From: Arcticibacter pallidicorallinus
Lineage (GTDB): Bacteria; Bacteroidota; Bacteroidia; Sphingobacteriales; Sphingobacteriaceae
Assembly (NCBI RefSeq): GCF_003002875.1
Contig: NZ_PVTH01000004.1
Location: forward strand, 310,001-374,000
DNA: 64,000 nucleotides
Direction: 5' to 3'
Position numbers and translations under genes: made by a program. The notes under the pieces are model-generated. The model did not search any database, had not been told where the DNA came from, and saw only the letters and a list, made by a program, of their open reading frames with translations. Below are positions 27,501 to 36,726 of this stretch, one piece after another. The stretch's first letter is position 1, and each line of letters opens with the position of its first letter.

Positions 27501-27776
27501 AAGAAGTGCAGACAAACGACTATAAGCCTCTTTATCTGTAGGGTAGGCAAGTAAAGATGGGCCGTCAAGCAGGTCCAAACGGCATGCAGGTATAATTTCA
27601 ATACCCTTATCTCTGGCAACAACATGCGCCCTTACAATTCCGGCCAGTGTATTACGGTCTGTAATGGCTAGTTTTTTATATCCAAAAGCTACTGCCTGCT
27701 CTACAAGCTCTTCCGGATGAGAAGCTCCTCGAAGAAAGCTAAAGTTTGAAGTTATCTGTAATTCACTATATTCCAT
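24546..27776 (-). CDS. dnaE2: Error-prone DNA polymerase DnaE2 (ImuC)
   Basis: DnaE2 is the C-family polymerase of the damage-induced mutasome and copies across lesions with the help of ImuA and ImuB. The 1076-residue protein has the N-terminal PHP domain (LQITSNFSFLRGASHPEEL), the polymerase palm with the active-site aspartates in PPDIDVDFEHERR, the QHTGGFVV and ESHAASFALLVY motifs, helix-hairpin-helix sequence and a C-terminal OB fold (VKVAGLVLVRQRPGTAGG). The length fits DnaE2 rather than replicative DnaE1. The ATG at 27776 is chosen because it lies just after the imuB stop, whereas the longer frame (27812) would overlap imuB. It is the last gene of the imuA-imuB-dnaE2 operon. Confidence 0.95.
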   Translation of the reverse strand: MEYSELQITSNFSFLRGASHPEELVEQAVAFGYKKLAITDRNTLAGIVRAHVVARDKGIEIIPACRLDLLDGPSLLAYPTDKEAYSRLSALLSKGNLRAEKGKCSLYRQDVYGHAEGIIFTAVTPKALNRQFKFEEPFIDSIREYREAFGKWLYLSATRSYLGDDDKRIFRIRQLSDQYHIPVVATNDVHYHHSSRRELQDVLMCIREKCTIQEAGFRLFQNSERYLKPVEEMHRLFRHFPEAIQNTLVISEACRFSLQELKYIYPADIKQSGRSPQEELEYLTWEGAREIYGERIPEKVVNMVNYEMELVKKMDYANYFLFVEDIVREARKRGILCQGRGSAANSAICFCLGITSVDPTKFDLLFERFISPERNEPPDIDVDFEHERREEIIQYVYNKYGRERAAIVATVTQQHQKGAIRDVGKAMGLSVDTVNRLSGSIWEFTNEWFEGKRVTEQGLNPDDPHLKKTLELTAQMMGFPRQLGQHTGGFVVTQGKLTDLCPILNARMEDRTNIEWNKDDIDALGFLKVDLLSLGMLTCIRKAFDFCRKHYGKSFTLANIPQDDEKVYEMICDADTIGVFQIESRAQMSMLPRLKPKCFYDLVIEVAIVRPGPIQGDMVHPYLRRRELKEPVEYPSPELEEILWRTLGIPLFQEQAMKIAMVAAGFSGAEADGLRRSMATFKFKGLVNQYEEKLINGMLANGYSEEFAKRIFKQLEGFGSYGFPESHAASFALLVYVSSYLKCHYPDAFAAALLNSMPMGFYQPAQVVIDAKNHEVEVRSPDINHSSWDNLLEEKAGKYYAIRLGFRQVKGLREDEMNVLVAKRGVGYTSITALRDVGISIGMLERLADADAFRSIGLDRRKALWEVSALQDMPVEIFKGQPSESILETQVELPLMTPGEHVVQDYATVGLSLKAHPVSFVRQQLDMLRILSTRVINNDIQDGQLVKVAGLVLVRQRPGTAGGVCFITIEDETGFTNLVVFEKLFETYRKEILQARLLMVEGKLQREGKVVHVTVRKCYDLTKLLSKLVQQRQDDLPVLTTSRADEKNAPYPTHNKRTQIREQIPEDAFHGGRNFR

Positions 27777-27784
27777 AACATACC

Positions 27785-29290
27785 TTATGCAAAAAAGCCG
27801 TGAATGTACCATTGAGGCTGTTCATTAAAATAGTGTCCAGACCGAAATAACCAGTAGCGTTGCCCATATTGATCTTCAACCTGGTAGTAGTCGCGGTGTT
27901 CTCCGACATCCAGCCACCACTCCCGCTCTATCCTTTCCGGCCCATCCGCTTTAACAACCTGATGACGCACAGCTTTATAAACAAAAAACTTTGGTGGATG
28001 GTCAGGGATCAGAGCCATCACCTCTATCGGCTCCGGATGTCTGAGCAACTCTGTAGGTCTGGGTTTATCAGTACGCCATGGAGTAGAGGCTTTTTCAGAA
28101 ATAGAACCGGCGTCTTTCACTGAACGCTCAGGCCAATATCGTGTATCCGGCAGATAGCGGTGTATAACATGCGCCCCAACCTTGCCTGCTACTTTATCCA
28201 AAAGTCGGATCACACTTCTATCATTTAAACCAGGATTCCCGTCCCATAGAACCTCTTGTGGCGCCACAAGATCCTCAACCTTCGTGGCAGCCAGAATAAA
28301 GAGCTCAATACCCAGTGCCGGACGAATCTGATCAATCTTCAGCTCAAAAAGCTTGAACAAATGACTGACACTATGTGTAGGAGCATTCGTTCCGATGTCA
28401 ACCTTAATTATCTTGCCGTCAACCCTATAACATGTTAATACTCCGGTGCGTAAGCCTTTCCCATCCTTTTCCAGGCTGAGACATAAACATTCAAGCAATT
28501 TATTTATACCCATCTCAATACCTTTACGAGTTTTGATAGGCTCCAGGCAAGGTAATCTTTCCTGAAAATCCAGGGGTACGGTAATTGGACACATGGCTTC
28601 ATTCTGTGTACCTAATGCCTGAGCAAGCCTTGTAAGAAAGCTTTCCCCAAAGCGCCTTCGTAATACAGACCGAGGCATTCCTATAAAACTTTTGATCTGA
28701 TAAAAACCCAGTTTTTGAAGCTTGGCTACAGTTGATTTTTCTATTCGTAACGCTTCAGGAGGAAGAGAAAGCAAGGCTTCTGTATGAGTTCCCGGAGAAA
28801 TCAAAGGTGTGACTTTCCCAAAACGAGATACCGCCCATGCAGCTCCTATGGTATCGGCAATGGCTAAGCGAACAGTATAGCCCTTTGCCTTTAAATGTGT
28901 CTTAATATCCTGCAGGTATTCCCGCTCTCCGCCCCACAAATGCGGACATCCGCTAACCTCCATAATCAATCCTTCTGATGAAAATTCATCAACCGCAACT
29001 GTTGGAGTATATCTGATAAACCATTCTCCTAAAGCCTGAAGTAATTTTAAAGCTCTTCCTGGCTTTTCATTAATGACTTGCAGTCCCGGGCAAATGGCTT
29101 TTGCATCAGCAGCACGCATCCCCGCCTCAACACCCTGCTTCTGCGCTTGTTGACTAACTGCTGTGACGATTATCCGACCGTGGTCCGCCATCACCAATAC
29201 AAAGGGAATATCCTGTAGTTCAGGATGCCTGATTGCCTGCCAGTCAGCTAATAAATGACAGAACCATACCGATACATAACGCTTGCCCAT
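27785..29290 (-). CDS. imuB: Mutasome protein ImuB (Y-family polymerase-like)
   Basis: ImuB is a catalytically inactive Y-family relative that bridges DnaE2 and the sliding clamp during translesion synthesis. The 501-residue protein begins MGKRYVSVWFCHLLADW, where the catalytic Asp of active Y polymerases is not present, consistent with the family. The little-finger and C-terminal parts are of normal length. The start is taken as ATG 29290; a GTG three bases earlier overlaps the imuA stop by one base. It lies between imuA and dnaE2 with no intergenic space to speak of, so translation is probably coupled. Confidence 0.93.
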   Translation of the reverse strand: MGKRYVSVWFCHLLADWQAIRHPELQDIPFVLVMADHGRIIVTAVSQQAQKQGVEAGMRAADAKAICPGLQVINEKPGRALKLLQALGEWFIRYTPTVAVDEFSSEGLIMEVSGCPHLWGGEREYLQDIKTHLKAKGYTVRLAIADTIGAAWAVSRFGKVTPLISPGTHTEALLSLPPEALRIEKSTVAKLQKLGFYQIKSFIGMPRSVLRRRFGESFLTRLAQALGTQNEAMCPITVPLDFQERLPCLEPIKTRKGIEMGINKLLECLCLSLEKDGKGLRTGVLTCYRVDGKIIKVDIGTNAPTHSVSHLFKLFELKIDQIRPALGIELFILAATKVEDLVAPQEVLWDGNPGLNDRSVIRLLDKVAGKVGAHVIHRYLPDTRYWPERSVKDAGSISEKASTPWRTDKPRPTELLRHPEPIEVMALIPDHPPKFFVYKAVRHQVVKADGPERIEREWWLDVGEHRDYYQVEDQYGQRYWLFRSGHYFNEQPQWYIHGFFA

Positions 29291-29292
29291 CA

Positions 29293-30030
29293 CTATCCAA
29301 TTTGCCGTTGCTCTGCGTAATAAGAACTATCCTTTTTAATCTCCTGGTCTATAACTACAAACCGGTCACCTGCCCATTCTAGTTCCCAGCTTCCCGGGTT
29401 GCCATTTCGCACCTTCAGGAGCTCAATATTCCATCTGGGGAAACCAATGCCAGGCATTTCATCTTCGTTATAACTTGGAAGCGGACTGATTCTCCACCTC
29501 GCAGTCGCTATATTGCTTACTGCTTTTCGTAAATCTTTCCGCAGGATAAAACCTGTCACGCCATTCTTCTCAACAGCGAGCTGAAGCCTGCGCGATTCGG
29601 TTAAGTTGAGAGAGGTAATTTCAGCTACGACAGCACAGAATCCATCACACTTTAACGCTTCTTCCATAATCCAGAGAACATCTTGTTCTTTAGAGACGTC
29701 CATAAAAATAATTCGCTCCGGATCTACATTAAAGGTGCGAAGTGATGCCGGAAAAAGTTTTCGTGACGTACTAATCCAAACGCAGCCGGCACCGTTTTTC
29801 ATAAGTATAGCAAGAAGGGCACTTATAAATCCATCGCTTGCAGCAGAATGCTCAGGAATTGCAGTTATAAATTCATGGATACCCCGTGTTGGGAAGACAC
29901 CGTTTGGAAAAGCTGTTTCCATTATTCCGAGTCCTATTCGCTCCGCAGTACAAGATTCTTGAGGCTTATATCCCTGCCAAAGAAGAATGTCTTTCTGTAA
30001 CTTCTCAATCAATTCTTTTTTTCCTTCCAT
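29293..30030 (-). CDS. imuA: Mutasome protein ImuA (RecA/SulA-related)
   Basis: ImuA is the RecA-like accessory protein of the ImuA-ImuB-DnaE2 mutasome. The sequence has KELIEKLQKDILLWQGYKP at its start and a RecA-fold core with FPTRGIHEFI, CVWISTSRKLFP and RIIFMDVS segments. The P-loop is degenerate, as in this family. The ATG at 30030 is preferred. An ATG at 30045 and a TTG at 30060 are also open, but the predicted -7 box at 30069-30062 would put the transcript start near 30055, making the TTG impossible. It is the first gene of the three-gene operon. Confidence 0.9.
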   Translation of the reverse strand: MEGKKELIEKLQKDILLWQGYKPQESCTAERIGLGIMETAFPNGVFPTRGIHEFITAIPEHSAASDGFISALLAILMKNGAGCVWISTSRKLFPASLRTFNVDPERIIFMDVSKEQDVLWIMEEALKCDGFCAVVAEITSLNLTESRRLQLAVEKNGVTGFILRKDLRKAVSNIATARWRISPLPSYNEDEMPGIGFPRWNIELLKVRNGNPGSWELEWAGDRFVVIDQEIKKDSSYYAEQRQIG

Positions 30031-30061
30031 AGTCTTGTACTGCATGGTCAATAACAGCAAA

Positions 30062-30089
30062 CAAAACTAATGCTAAAAATATTAGCATT
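30062..30089 (-). promoter_or_regulatory. Promoter and palindromic operator of the imu operon
   Basis: On the minus strand TAGTTTTG (30069-30062) matches the Bacteroidota -7 consensus TAnnTTTG exactly. Overlapping it is a perfect inverted repeat: AATGCTAA (30069-30076), a 5-bp spacer, then TTAGCATT (30082-30089). A repressor bound there would block the promoter, as LexA does for imu genes in other phyla. The repressor's identity is unknown and no lexA-like gene is in the window. Confidence 0.6.
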
Positions 30090-30139
30090 TAAAGAATGTT
30101 GAAAAATATTTTAAGCGTAATAAGGATACCTTCAAGAAG

Positions 30140-31879
30140 CTATTTCCTCTCGATAGGCAGTATCTGATCAAACATCAAATTAGCTAGCCCTTCACCCCTA
30201 CCTGCTTTCTTCCTTCTTCCAACCCACAAAAAAGTTTTCCCATTCAGCCATCTGGTACGCTGAAAGTTTCGGGTAATAATCACTCCTGCCCGGGGTACTT
30301 CTTCTTCTTCGATAAAAAAAACAGGCTGTTTTTCTGATATTACTGAACTTAAAGGTCTTGTTCCTTGTGGCATTCTTGCTCTTTGTAAACTGATTTCCTG
30401 AAGAACTCCGGATGCTCCTACCTCTTTATGAACAGGGATAAAAGGGATCCAGTTATCGGGCACATTGTTTCCTAAAACATATCTTATTTTAGATTCATCA
30501 TCCACTGGCTGAAACTCTTTCAAGGAAGGAACCGTCCTTTTGAGAATTCTTCCTGTTCCTGCTGCCGATGGTACTATTTGCTCAATAGCCCATACCATAT
30601 TTGACATTTCATCTCTTATAAAATTCACCTTCTCCAAATCATCCCCTTCTAGTAATCGACCGATGGACGGTGTCATATAGAAAAGGCTTTCGTTTTTTGT
30701 TGCATTATCTCGCTCTGTTTGATGAAAAACAGCAAATTGCTGCCAGTTTGTTTCCGTATCCTGAGTTGCAGGAGACACATATGAATTCTGTCCGAAAACG
30801 TCGGTTACTACTATACCTTTTATCTGGCAGATGGTGTTTATATCTAACTCATAAGGAAGTATGAACCAGTCATTTGAATAAGTAAGGCCATATTCTGCAA
30901 GTAAGAGATTGAGCAAGGCTGTGGGTGATGCATCTATCTTGCCGAAATTAGTAGTCGCATCTTCCAGCTGCCAAAGACGATGATGAGGCATCCCTCCGAA
31001 TGTTAGAGGTGTGGGTATAAATGTTTGTACTTGTTCTGTACCTGCAGGCTGATCTTCTGTATTAGCTCCATCACTAATAACCTCCTGATCAAAATCTTTC
31101 CAGTCCAAATGTCCGGAGGCGTATTGATCAGCAATTAATCTTCTGTTGTTTCCCTTATAACGGCTTTCAAGACTGAAGTTATATTCGAGATGCTCATGCA
31201 CCCATGCCGATTGTCCACCTTCCGGTTGCTGATATAAATGTTTGAACCAATCTAAGAATGATTGCCCTGCTTCAATAAAAAAAGAATGATCGGACGGATC
31301 AATCAATGAATTGTTTTGAATAAAAAGTTGAAAGCTTCCGTCATTTACTTCCTGATGTATTCTATATCCATCCGGATATGTGCCCTCTATTCCTTTGTAA
31401 AAATACCTGCCTTCATCATCGTCATCCTTCATTTCATTCACTATAGGATAATGCTCCACGAGTATGTTTAAATACTTGCCTATGTTTTTCTGCTTCAATA
31501 TTTTAAAGAAATGCCGGCCCATCTGTGTTCGCAAAAACAAGTCTGGAGAAATTTTCTCTTGTTCTACAACTGTTTCCAGAGGAATGTTAATATCAAAAGG
31601 AATAGTATCACCATTTCCATAAACAAAACTTTGCGGCTGAGTGTGGACACCGAGGATATTGGCTTGCCATGGCGTTCCTGCATCCTCTCCTTGAAACTCA
31701 CCAAACTGCCATTGCCTGCATAAAGTCCATAGAGGGTCGCGTATCTCCATTTTAACATTATCATCCAGTTGGGTAGATCGTGGATATCCTTCTAACCGAT
31801 TATAATTGCTGATTACCGGCAATGCATATCTCGGAAGATCAATTTTTATTTTTGAAAGCGGTGCCAGGTACTTGTCCAT
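30140..31879 (-). CDS. Conserved hypothetical protein, last gene of the five-gene operon (579 aa)
   Basis: I cannot assign a function. The protein has no signal peptide or membrane segment. A striking block at residues 48-70 reads RDPLWTLCRQWQFGEFQGED, and a later TPLTFGGMPHHRLWQLED segment (about 295-315) is similarly Trp- and Gly-rich. Near the end are GVIITRNFQRTRWLNGKTF and a basic RRKKAGRGEG stretch. I recall the RQWQ-GEFQGEDAG pattern in uncharacterised proteins of other phyla, which would mean a conserved family, but that was not checked. It follows the 1604-residue gene by 29 bp on the same strand, so it should be co-expressed with the four upstream genes. Confidence 0.75.
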   Translation of the reverse strand: MDKYLAPLSKIKIDLPRYALPVISNYNRLEGYPRSTQLDDNVKMEIRDPLWTLCRQWQFGEFQGEDAGTPWQANILGVHTQPQSFVYGNGDTIPFDINIPLETVVEQEKISPDLFLRTQMGRHFFKILKQKNIGKYLNILVEHYPIVNEMKDDDDEGRYFYKGIEGTYPDGYRIHQEVNDGSFQLFIQNNSLIDPSDHSFFIEAGQSFLDWFKHLYQQPEGGQSAWVHEHLEYNFSLESRYKGNNRRLIADQYASGHLDWKDFDQEVISDGANTEDQPAGTEQVQTFIPTPLTFGGMPHHRLWQLEDATTNFGKIDASPTALLNLLLAEYGLTYSNDWFILPYELDINTICQIKGIVVTDVFGQNSYVSPATQDTETNWQQFAVFHQTERDNATKNESLFYMTPSIGRLLEGDDLEKVNFIRDEMSNMVWAIEQIVPSAAGTGRILKRTVPSLKEFQPVDDESKIRYVLGNNVPDNWIPFIPVHKEVGASGVLQEISLQRARMPQGTRPLSSVISEKQPVFFIEEEEVPRAGVIITRNFQRTRWLNGKTFLWVGRRKKAGRGEGLANLMFDQILPIERK

Positions 31880-31908
31880 CTTCTTTAAATTTTAAAATGT
31901 CAGCAACA

Positions 31909-34900
31909 CTATTTCCAGGCTTTATAGAGCTCCAGATTTGCATTTGCCATAACCTTAATAAAGTGATCATTCACTGTTAAGTAATCAAGCGAGATATTAG
32001 CATCTCTAAGATCAAAATTGGCGACAGTCATTGGAATTAACGTATCAAGTGCCGGATGCTCTAGTATATGAGCGGGTTCTACCGCACGGGTCTTTGCTCT
32101 GTCGAATGTATTACTGATTATACCCAGCATGGTATCCCAGCTCCACTGCGCTGCGCCTGTTGGCTCTACTGCTACAAGGATGGCATTTGGTGCGGAGGCA
32201 TTAGGTTGATCATAGTTGAAAGAAACCCCGCTTATTTCTTTGTCATTAGGAACGGCTTCTGTCCACTCATCTATGAGCAATGCAGATTGTAGTTCGTTGA
32301 CATTTCGGGCCTGAGATCCGTGAATAGCCATTACCACTGTATCATCGAGTATATCAAATTTTTCACCTGTTTGCTCATCTGTTGCAGGAAACTCCACTGC
32401 AAGCCAGCTGCTTTTATCATTAAAAGGAAACTGAGCAGCAATAAATGGAATATCTGCATCACTCTGAGCTTCTGCTATCGTTCTCACCTGCTCCAGCTTG
32501 CCCATAGAGGAACGCACCCTTGCTACAGACTCTAACCAGGTTTCCACTGAGAGTTCTGTTGTTGTATGATTTATCCGATTGGTATATTTCAAAAGCTGAG
32601 CGCCCTCATCACTTAATACTTTTGACACATTCTCAGAGTCAACGAATTTAAATTGTGGAAGAATAATAAAATCATCTCCCAGTAGAGCTTTGCCTGCTTC
32701 TGATAGGCGCGTGATCTTCAAGTCAGACGTCGGTTCCTCATTGGCTGCTGCAATCTTTTTTGCCGCGACTGCTAACTTTTGATGGTAGTGATGCCAAAGC
32801 GAGGCACCGGAGTGAAGCAGATCAACGATCTCTCCCGGTGTTACCATACTACTTACTGGCTTTAAAAGCGTGCTTATTCCATAATTCTGGCCTGATCGAA
32901 GGAAAACATCCAGTTTCAAAATACCTTCTTCTGGAATGACCACCTTCTCCAGTTTTTCAATTGAAGTTCCTTCTTTGTAATATCCTTCGAATAGAGTGAG
33001 CAGATCAGACGGCCCTTCAATAAGACCTCCTGGTTCAGAAATCGTAAGCCTTTCAATAATTTTCAATTCAGCATCCAGACTATTGAACACAGTATTCAGC
33101 CGACTAATCAGTTCCTCCACATCCCAATTGGGGATAAAGCGCTGCTGTTCATTTTCTGACTTAGGCCTCGATAAAAAGTGTTTTGCCGAAGCAGGCCTTC
33201 CATTAGTGATCAATAGCCTTAATGAACGAATAAGCGGAATGGCTTTGGCCAGACTCCTTTCACCTTCAGACAATGTTGTTTCGAATTCAATTTTCAATTT
33301 TCTTTCTACGCGGGTTCCTGTTTTGCTTAAGAATGCCTGCTCAATATAACTTTCGAGTTGTTTTATACCTGACTGCTGGTCTGTACCCAAAAGATATATA
33401 ATGTCAATGGGTTGAATATTCAGTTCTGAAAGGCTGACAATGGTGCTTTGAGTTTCATTTCCTTCTGAGTCCACAACAGATACGCCAGATATAATTTGGG
33501 ATGGATCTCCAATTATCTCACCCAGCCACCGGTTCATTCCCGGCTCCATTAATGAACGAGGACTTGGTTTAGCTGTCCAACTCTCCGTTACCTGCTGCGA
33601 AGCTTTAGGATCAAAATGAATGGTAACTCTGTTCGTAAAAGATAAGTGTGTAGATCGGGGTGTCTTATGAAACTCCAAATCCGGTGGTATGTCTGCGTTC
33701 TTCAAGGAGTTCAACACTGCAGCAGTCCTATCTGCCTTTCCTTGAGTAGCCTGAAAAGCGGTTTCCGTAATTAATAAATCATTTATAGCATCCAACGTGT
33801 CTTCCAATCGCTTTTTTTCCATAAGAATAAGCTGCAAGTGCGTCTGATTACTTACCACCGTCAGCAATTCATCGTCCGTAGCATTTGCAATCTTTAGCCC
33901 GTCAACCACTGCATACGCAGGTACACTTTCCTGAGCTTCTGTGCCTGCCTGGGGAATTGACGCCGACTCAAGAGGATATTCTTCACGTAACGATAAAATG
34001 TATTGATTCAAATTATTTGCTGGGTTGTTTGTTGTAATATCGTGCAGCGCTCTCTCAAACTGGTAGCCAAGGAGTGCTTCAAGCCGTTGGTTATTCTGAA
34101 TACCCTGAATAACAAATAGGGCTTTTCTTACTCTTTCTGATGAAAGGTTCACGGCAAATGCCCCTGGATCACTCCTGGTTGCATGATTTTGGTATCCCGC
34201 CAGAAGCAGACCTGCAGCAGTTGCATGGTTTAAAGAAGGCGTATGAACAAATCCTGCATTTTGGGGATTTTTGTAAACCGGCTGTTGATTTGATGGTTTA
34301 AGAGCTTCGGGAACCTCTATAACTTTCCCTCCCGATGGCCTCAGATTCTCCACCCATCCGTACGATCCATGATAGATACCTTCAGGTTGCTTACGGCGGT
34401 TCTGCTGCAAACGTCTGGTAAATAAACCCATCTGCCAGCTATCCAACCGGTAACTGCACAGGTCTATGTGATCCGTAAGATGATATTGAAGTCTTAAAGT
34501 CGAGAGATTACCCAATAATTGAAGGGCTGCTTTAAACTCATTTAAGCTTCTTGAATCTTTCCAGCCTCTGGAGAGCAAGTAGTCACCTAATGGTATATTT
34601 ATTTCGAAAACTTTATCGTTAATAGCCGATGGTGTACCTTTTATCAGTTCCCAACTCGTCAAATCCTTGAATTCTTTACTAACATTAAGAAAACTTTTTT
34701 CTAATCCGGAAACTGTAGAAACTCCTAAGTTTGAATAGTATTTTTTAGAAGCTTTTTCTAATTCCAGAAGAAGGCTGTGGCGAAGAAGTAAATAGAGGAT
34801 TGAGCGTGGAGGACCTGCTCCCAGATTATGAGAACTAATTTCTTCTTCCTTTTGCACCTGAGACAGCCATTCTATATAGTTAAGATTCTTAGGTCCAAGC

Positions 34901-36723
34901 TTATCCAGGAACCTGTCATCAGCAGCTGTCTTACCATCAACTAATTTGATCAAGCTTATTTTGTTCTCAAATTTATAATAATGAAGATTAGTAATGAGTG
35001 CACCCACATCCATTCTGTCACCATATGGATGAAGCGACTTAACAAAGCCACGTAAGGTTTCTTGTTTCCGGGCTAATTCTCCGGCCTTTCCTATAACATT
35101 CGTAGCGGATAATGAAAAATCAGGCAGATGCGCAAGTCTTTGAATAAAAGAGACAGATCCGGCTTCCAAGCCCAGAATATCAATCAAGGTTGATGAAGGA
35201 TCCGAACCGCGCCCTATATGCGCAACATTCTTTTCAGAAAGATCATACCAGATAGACTGGAGCCTCTTAAAGACAGTTGTCATACCCTCAAAAAAAGGCT
35301 CTCTATCCACCCATTTAGCCATGTCGCTCGTAACAAGAAAAGAATAAGGTTGATCACCAATGCGAATTGCAGGAAAGGGTCCTGACGCTGTCACAAAATC
35401 AGTAAAAAAATCACGGAGCTGGCTCTTTTGCTGTTCACTAAACATAGGCTTTGCAAGATTTTCTATAAAAGAGCCTATAGTTGCCGGATATAGTGCCTTG
35501 TTCATTGCCAAAGCTTCCTTTACTTGCTTCTGTGATGCATGATCAGCATTTTTGAGAACAGCCTTGTCAAGGCCCAGCAATGTCGCAAATCTGAACCCAT
35601 CTTCTTCCGCATCATTAAAGGCATTCATATCTATACCTTCATAATAGCCCTTTGGTAGGTAGTTTTCATTCTTTCTGTAAACTGATCCAGAGCTTTCGGT
35701 ATTATTGGTTGGACTGCGTTGAGGTAAGAAACTAAAACCCTTTGCAGAGTATTGATGATTTTCGATCAGTTCTTCCATTAGGACTTTCCCTTCTTGTACT
35801 GAAGCAGATGAGCACACACCCATCACTATAATTCTCTCGATCATGCCATGATTAAGAAAATGCTCCTGCACTTTTATTTTCATTGCCAGCCCCTTTTCAA
35901 CAGCCTTATCAAAGTCTGTTATCCACGCAAAACTATCATCCAGAACTATGGAATTATCCTTCTTCTCAAATGATTCTTTAGCTTGCAGTGGATCCGGGCC
36001 AAGAAACACGGTGTCAGGAACCGGAGCTCCAACCTCTGTATGAACTATTTTCCCGCTCCGGTAGAGGCTGACAACAAACTGGTCAGGAAGAAGATGGGTC
36101 CTTGGAGCCTGTGTCCAGTTATGCGTCTTCGTATCCCCTACCTCGGAGAACTGTAAAGCCTCATCTTCCAGGATGACATCCACTGACCAATTAAGAGGCA
36201 TGGTTTGTTTTGCAACCCAAAGTGCCCGTTGTACACCTCTGCCTTCAGAAAAGCTCTTCCAGACAGCCTTCTTATGATCTTCAACCGATATATTTTCCCT
36301 ATTTATTTTGAGCAAGCTCAACCAGTATTGTCTTCCTGCGAAATGCTCGTCTTCTGTCAAAAGTGACTCGTGTGTATGGATATGAATATCATCCGGATAG
36401 ATCCTGATCCATAATTCAGTGGCATTACCAACATTTACAAAGCGTGTTTCAATCCGTATAGGAAAAAAGAGAACAGGAACCTCTGCACTCATATTTGCAA
36501 CTATATTCTTATAGCCGTTCCGCTCAAAAAGCTCTTTCCTGGCCTTATCTAACGCAGAAGAAGCTTTGATATAGTTTTCACTTCGAACACTTAAATCAGC
36601 AGTAGCAGAGTCACCCGAACCTTTTTGCCGGTTTAACTTACTTTGATATAGTTCCTTGTCGGCATTTTGGATTTGCAGACGGGCTTCTCTTATTTTCTGA
36701 AGATCTTGATCAAGAGTGGGCAT
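31909..36723 (-). CDS. Giant conserved hypothetical protein (1604 aa) of the five-gene operon
   Basis: Function unknown. Residues 1-70 are predicted coiled coil. Then comes VLFFPIRIETRFVNVG (84-99) and ELWIRIYPDDIHIHTHES (103-120). A mid-region near 790-905 has YGSYGWVENLRPSGGK, then SLNHATAAGLLLAGYQNH and ALLGYQFERALHD. A later stretch contains helical heptads. The end has AAQWSWDTMLGIISNTF. No signal peptide, transmembrane helix, ATPase motif or nuclease motif is visible. The gene ends 29 bp before the 579-residue gene and starts 3 bp after the 1061-residue gene, so the three are almost certainly translated from one mRNA. Such length and internal diversity suggest a scaffold or particle component, which is only an inference. 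Confidence 0.75.
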   Translation of the reverse strand: MPTLDQDLQKIREARLQIQNADKELYQSKLNRQKGSGDSATADLSVRSENYIKASSALDKARKELFERNGYKNIVANMSAEVPVLFFPIRIETRFVNVGNATELWIRIYPDDIHIHTHESLLTEDEHFAGRQYWLSLLKINRENISVEDHKKAVWKSFSEGRGVQRALWVAKQTMPLNWSVDVILEDEALQFSEVGDTKTHNWTQAPRTHLLPDQFVVSLYRSGKIVHTEVGAPVPDTVFLGPDPLQAKESFEKKDNSIVLDDSFAWITDFDKAVEKGLAMKIKVQEHFLNHGMIERIIVMGVCSSASVQEGKVLMEELIENHQYSAKGFSFLPQRSPTNNTESSGSVYRKNENYLPKGYYEGIDMNAFNDAEEDGFRFATLLGLDKAVLKNADHASQKQVKEALAMNKALYPATIGSFIENLAKPMFSEQQKSQLRDFFTDFVTASGPFPAIRIGDQPYSFLVTSDMAKWVDREPFFEGMTTVFKRLQSIWYDLSEKNVAHIGRGSDPSSTLIDILGLEAGSVSFIQRLAHLPDFSLSATNVIGKAGELARKQETLRGFVKSLHPYGDRMDVGALITNLHYYKFENKISLIKLVDGKTAADDRFLDKLGPKNLNYIEWLSQVQKEEEISSHNLGAGPPRSILYLLLRHSLLLELEKASKKYYSNLGVSTVSGLEKSFLNVSKEFKDLTSWELIKGTPSAINDKVFEINIPLGDYLLSRGWKDSRSLNEFKAALQLLGNLSTLRLQYHLTDHIDLCSYRLDSWQMGLFTRRLQQNRRKQPEGIYHGSYGWVENLRPSGGKVIEVPEALKPSNQQPVYKNPQNAGFVHTPSLNHATAAGLLLAGYQNHATRSDPGAFAVNLSSERVRKALFVIQGIQNNQRLEALLGYQFERALHDITTNNPANNLNQYILSLREEYPLESASIPQAGTEAQESVPAYAVVDGLKIANATDDELLTVVSNQTHLQLILMEKKRLEDTLDAINDLLITETAFQATQGKADRTAAVLNSLKNADIPPDLEFHKTPRSTHLSFTNRVTIHFDPKASQQVTESWTAKPSPRSLMEPGMNRWLGEIIGDPSQIISGVSVVDSEGNETQSTIVSLSELNIQPIDIIYLLGTDQQSGIKQLESYIEQAFLSKTGTRVERKLKIEFETTLSEGERSLAKAIPLIRSLRLLITNGRPASAKHFLSRPKSENEQQRFIPNWDVEELISRLNTVFNSLDAELKIIERLTISEPGGLIEGPSDLLTLFEGYYKEGTSIEKLEKVVIPEEGILKLDVFLRSGQNYGISTLLKPVSSMVTPGEIVDLLHSGASLWHHYHQKLAVAAKKIAAANEEPTSDLKITRLSEAGKALLGDDFIILPQFKFVDSENVSKVLSDEGAQLLKYTNRINHTTTELSVETWLESVARVRSSMGKLEQVRTIAEAQSDADIPFIAAQFPFNDKSSWLAVEFPATDEQTGEKFDILDDTVVMAIHGSQARNVNELQSALLIDEWTEAVPNDKEISGVSFNYDQPNASAPNAILVAVEPTGAAQWSWDTMLGIISNTFDRAKTRAVEPAHILEHPALDTLIPMTVANFDLRDANISLDYLTVNDHFIKVMANANLELYKAWK

Positions 36724-36726
36724 GAT

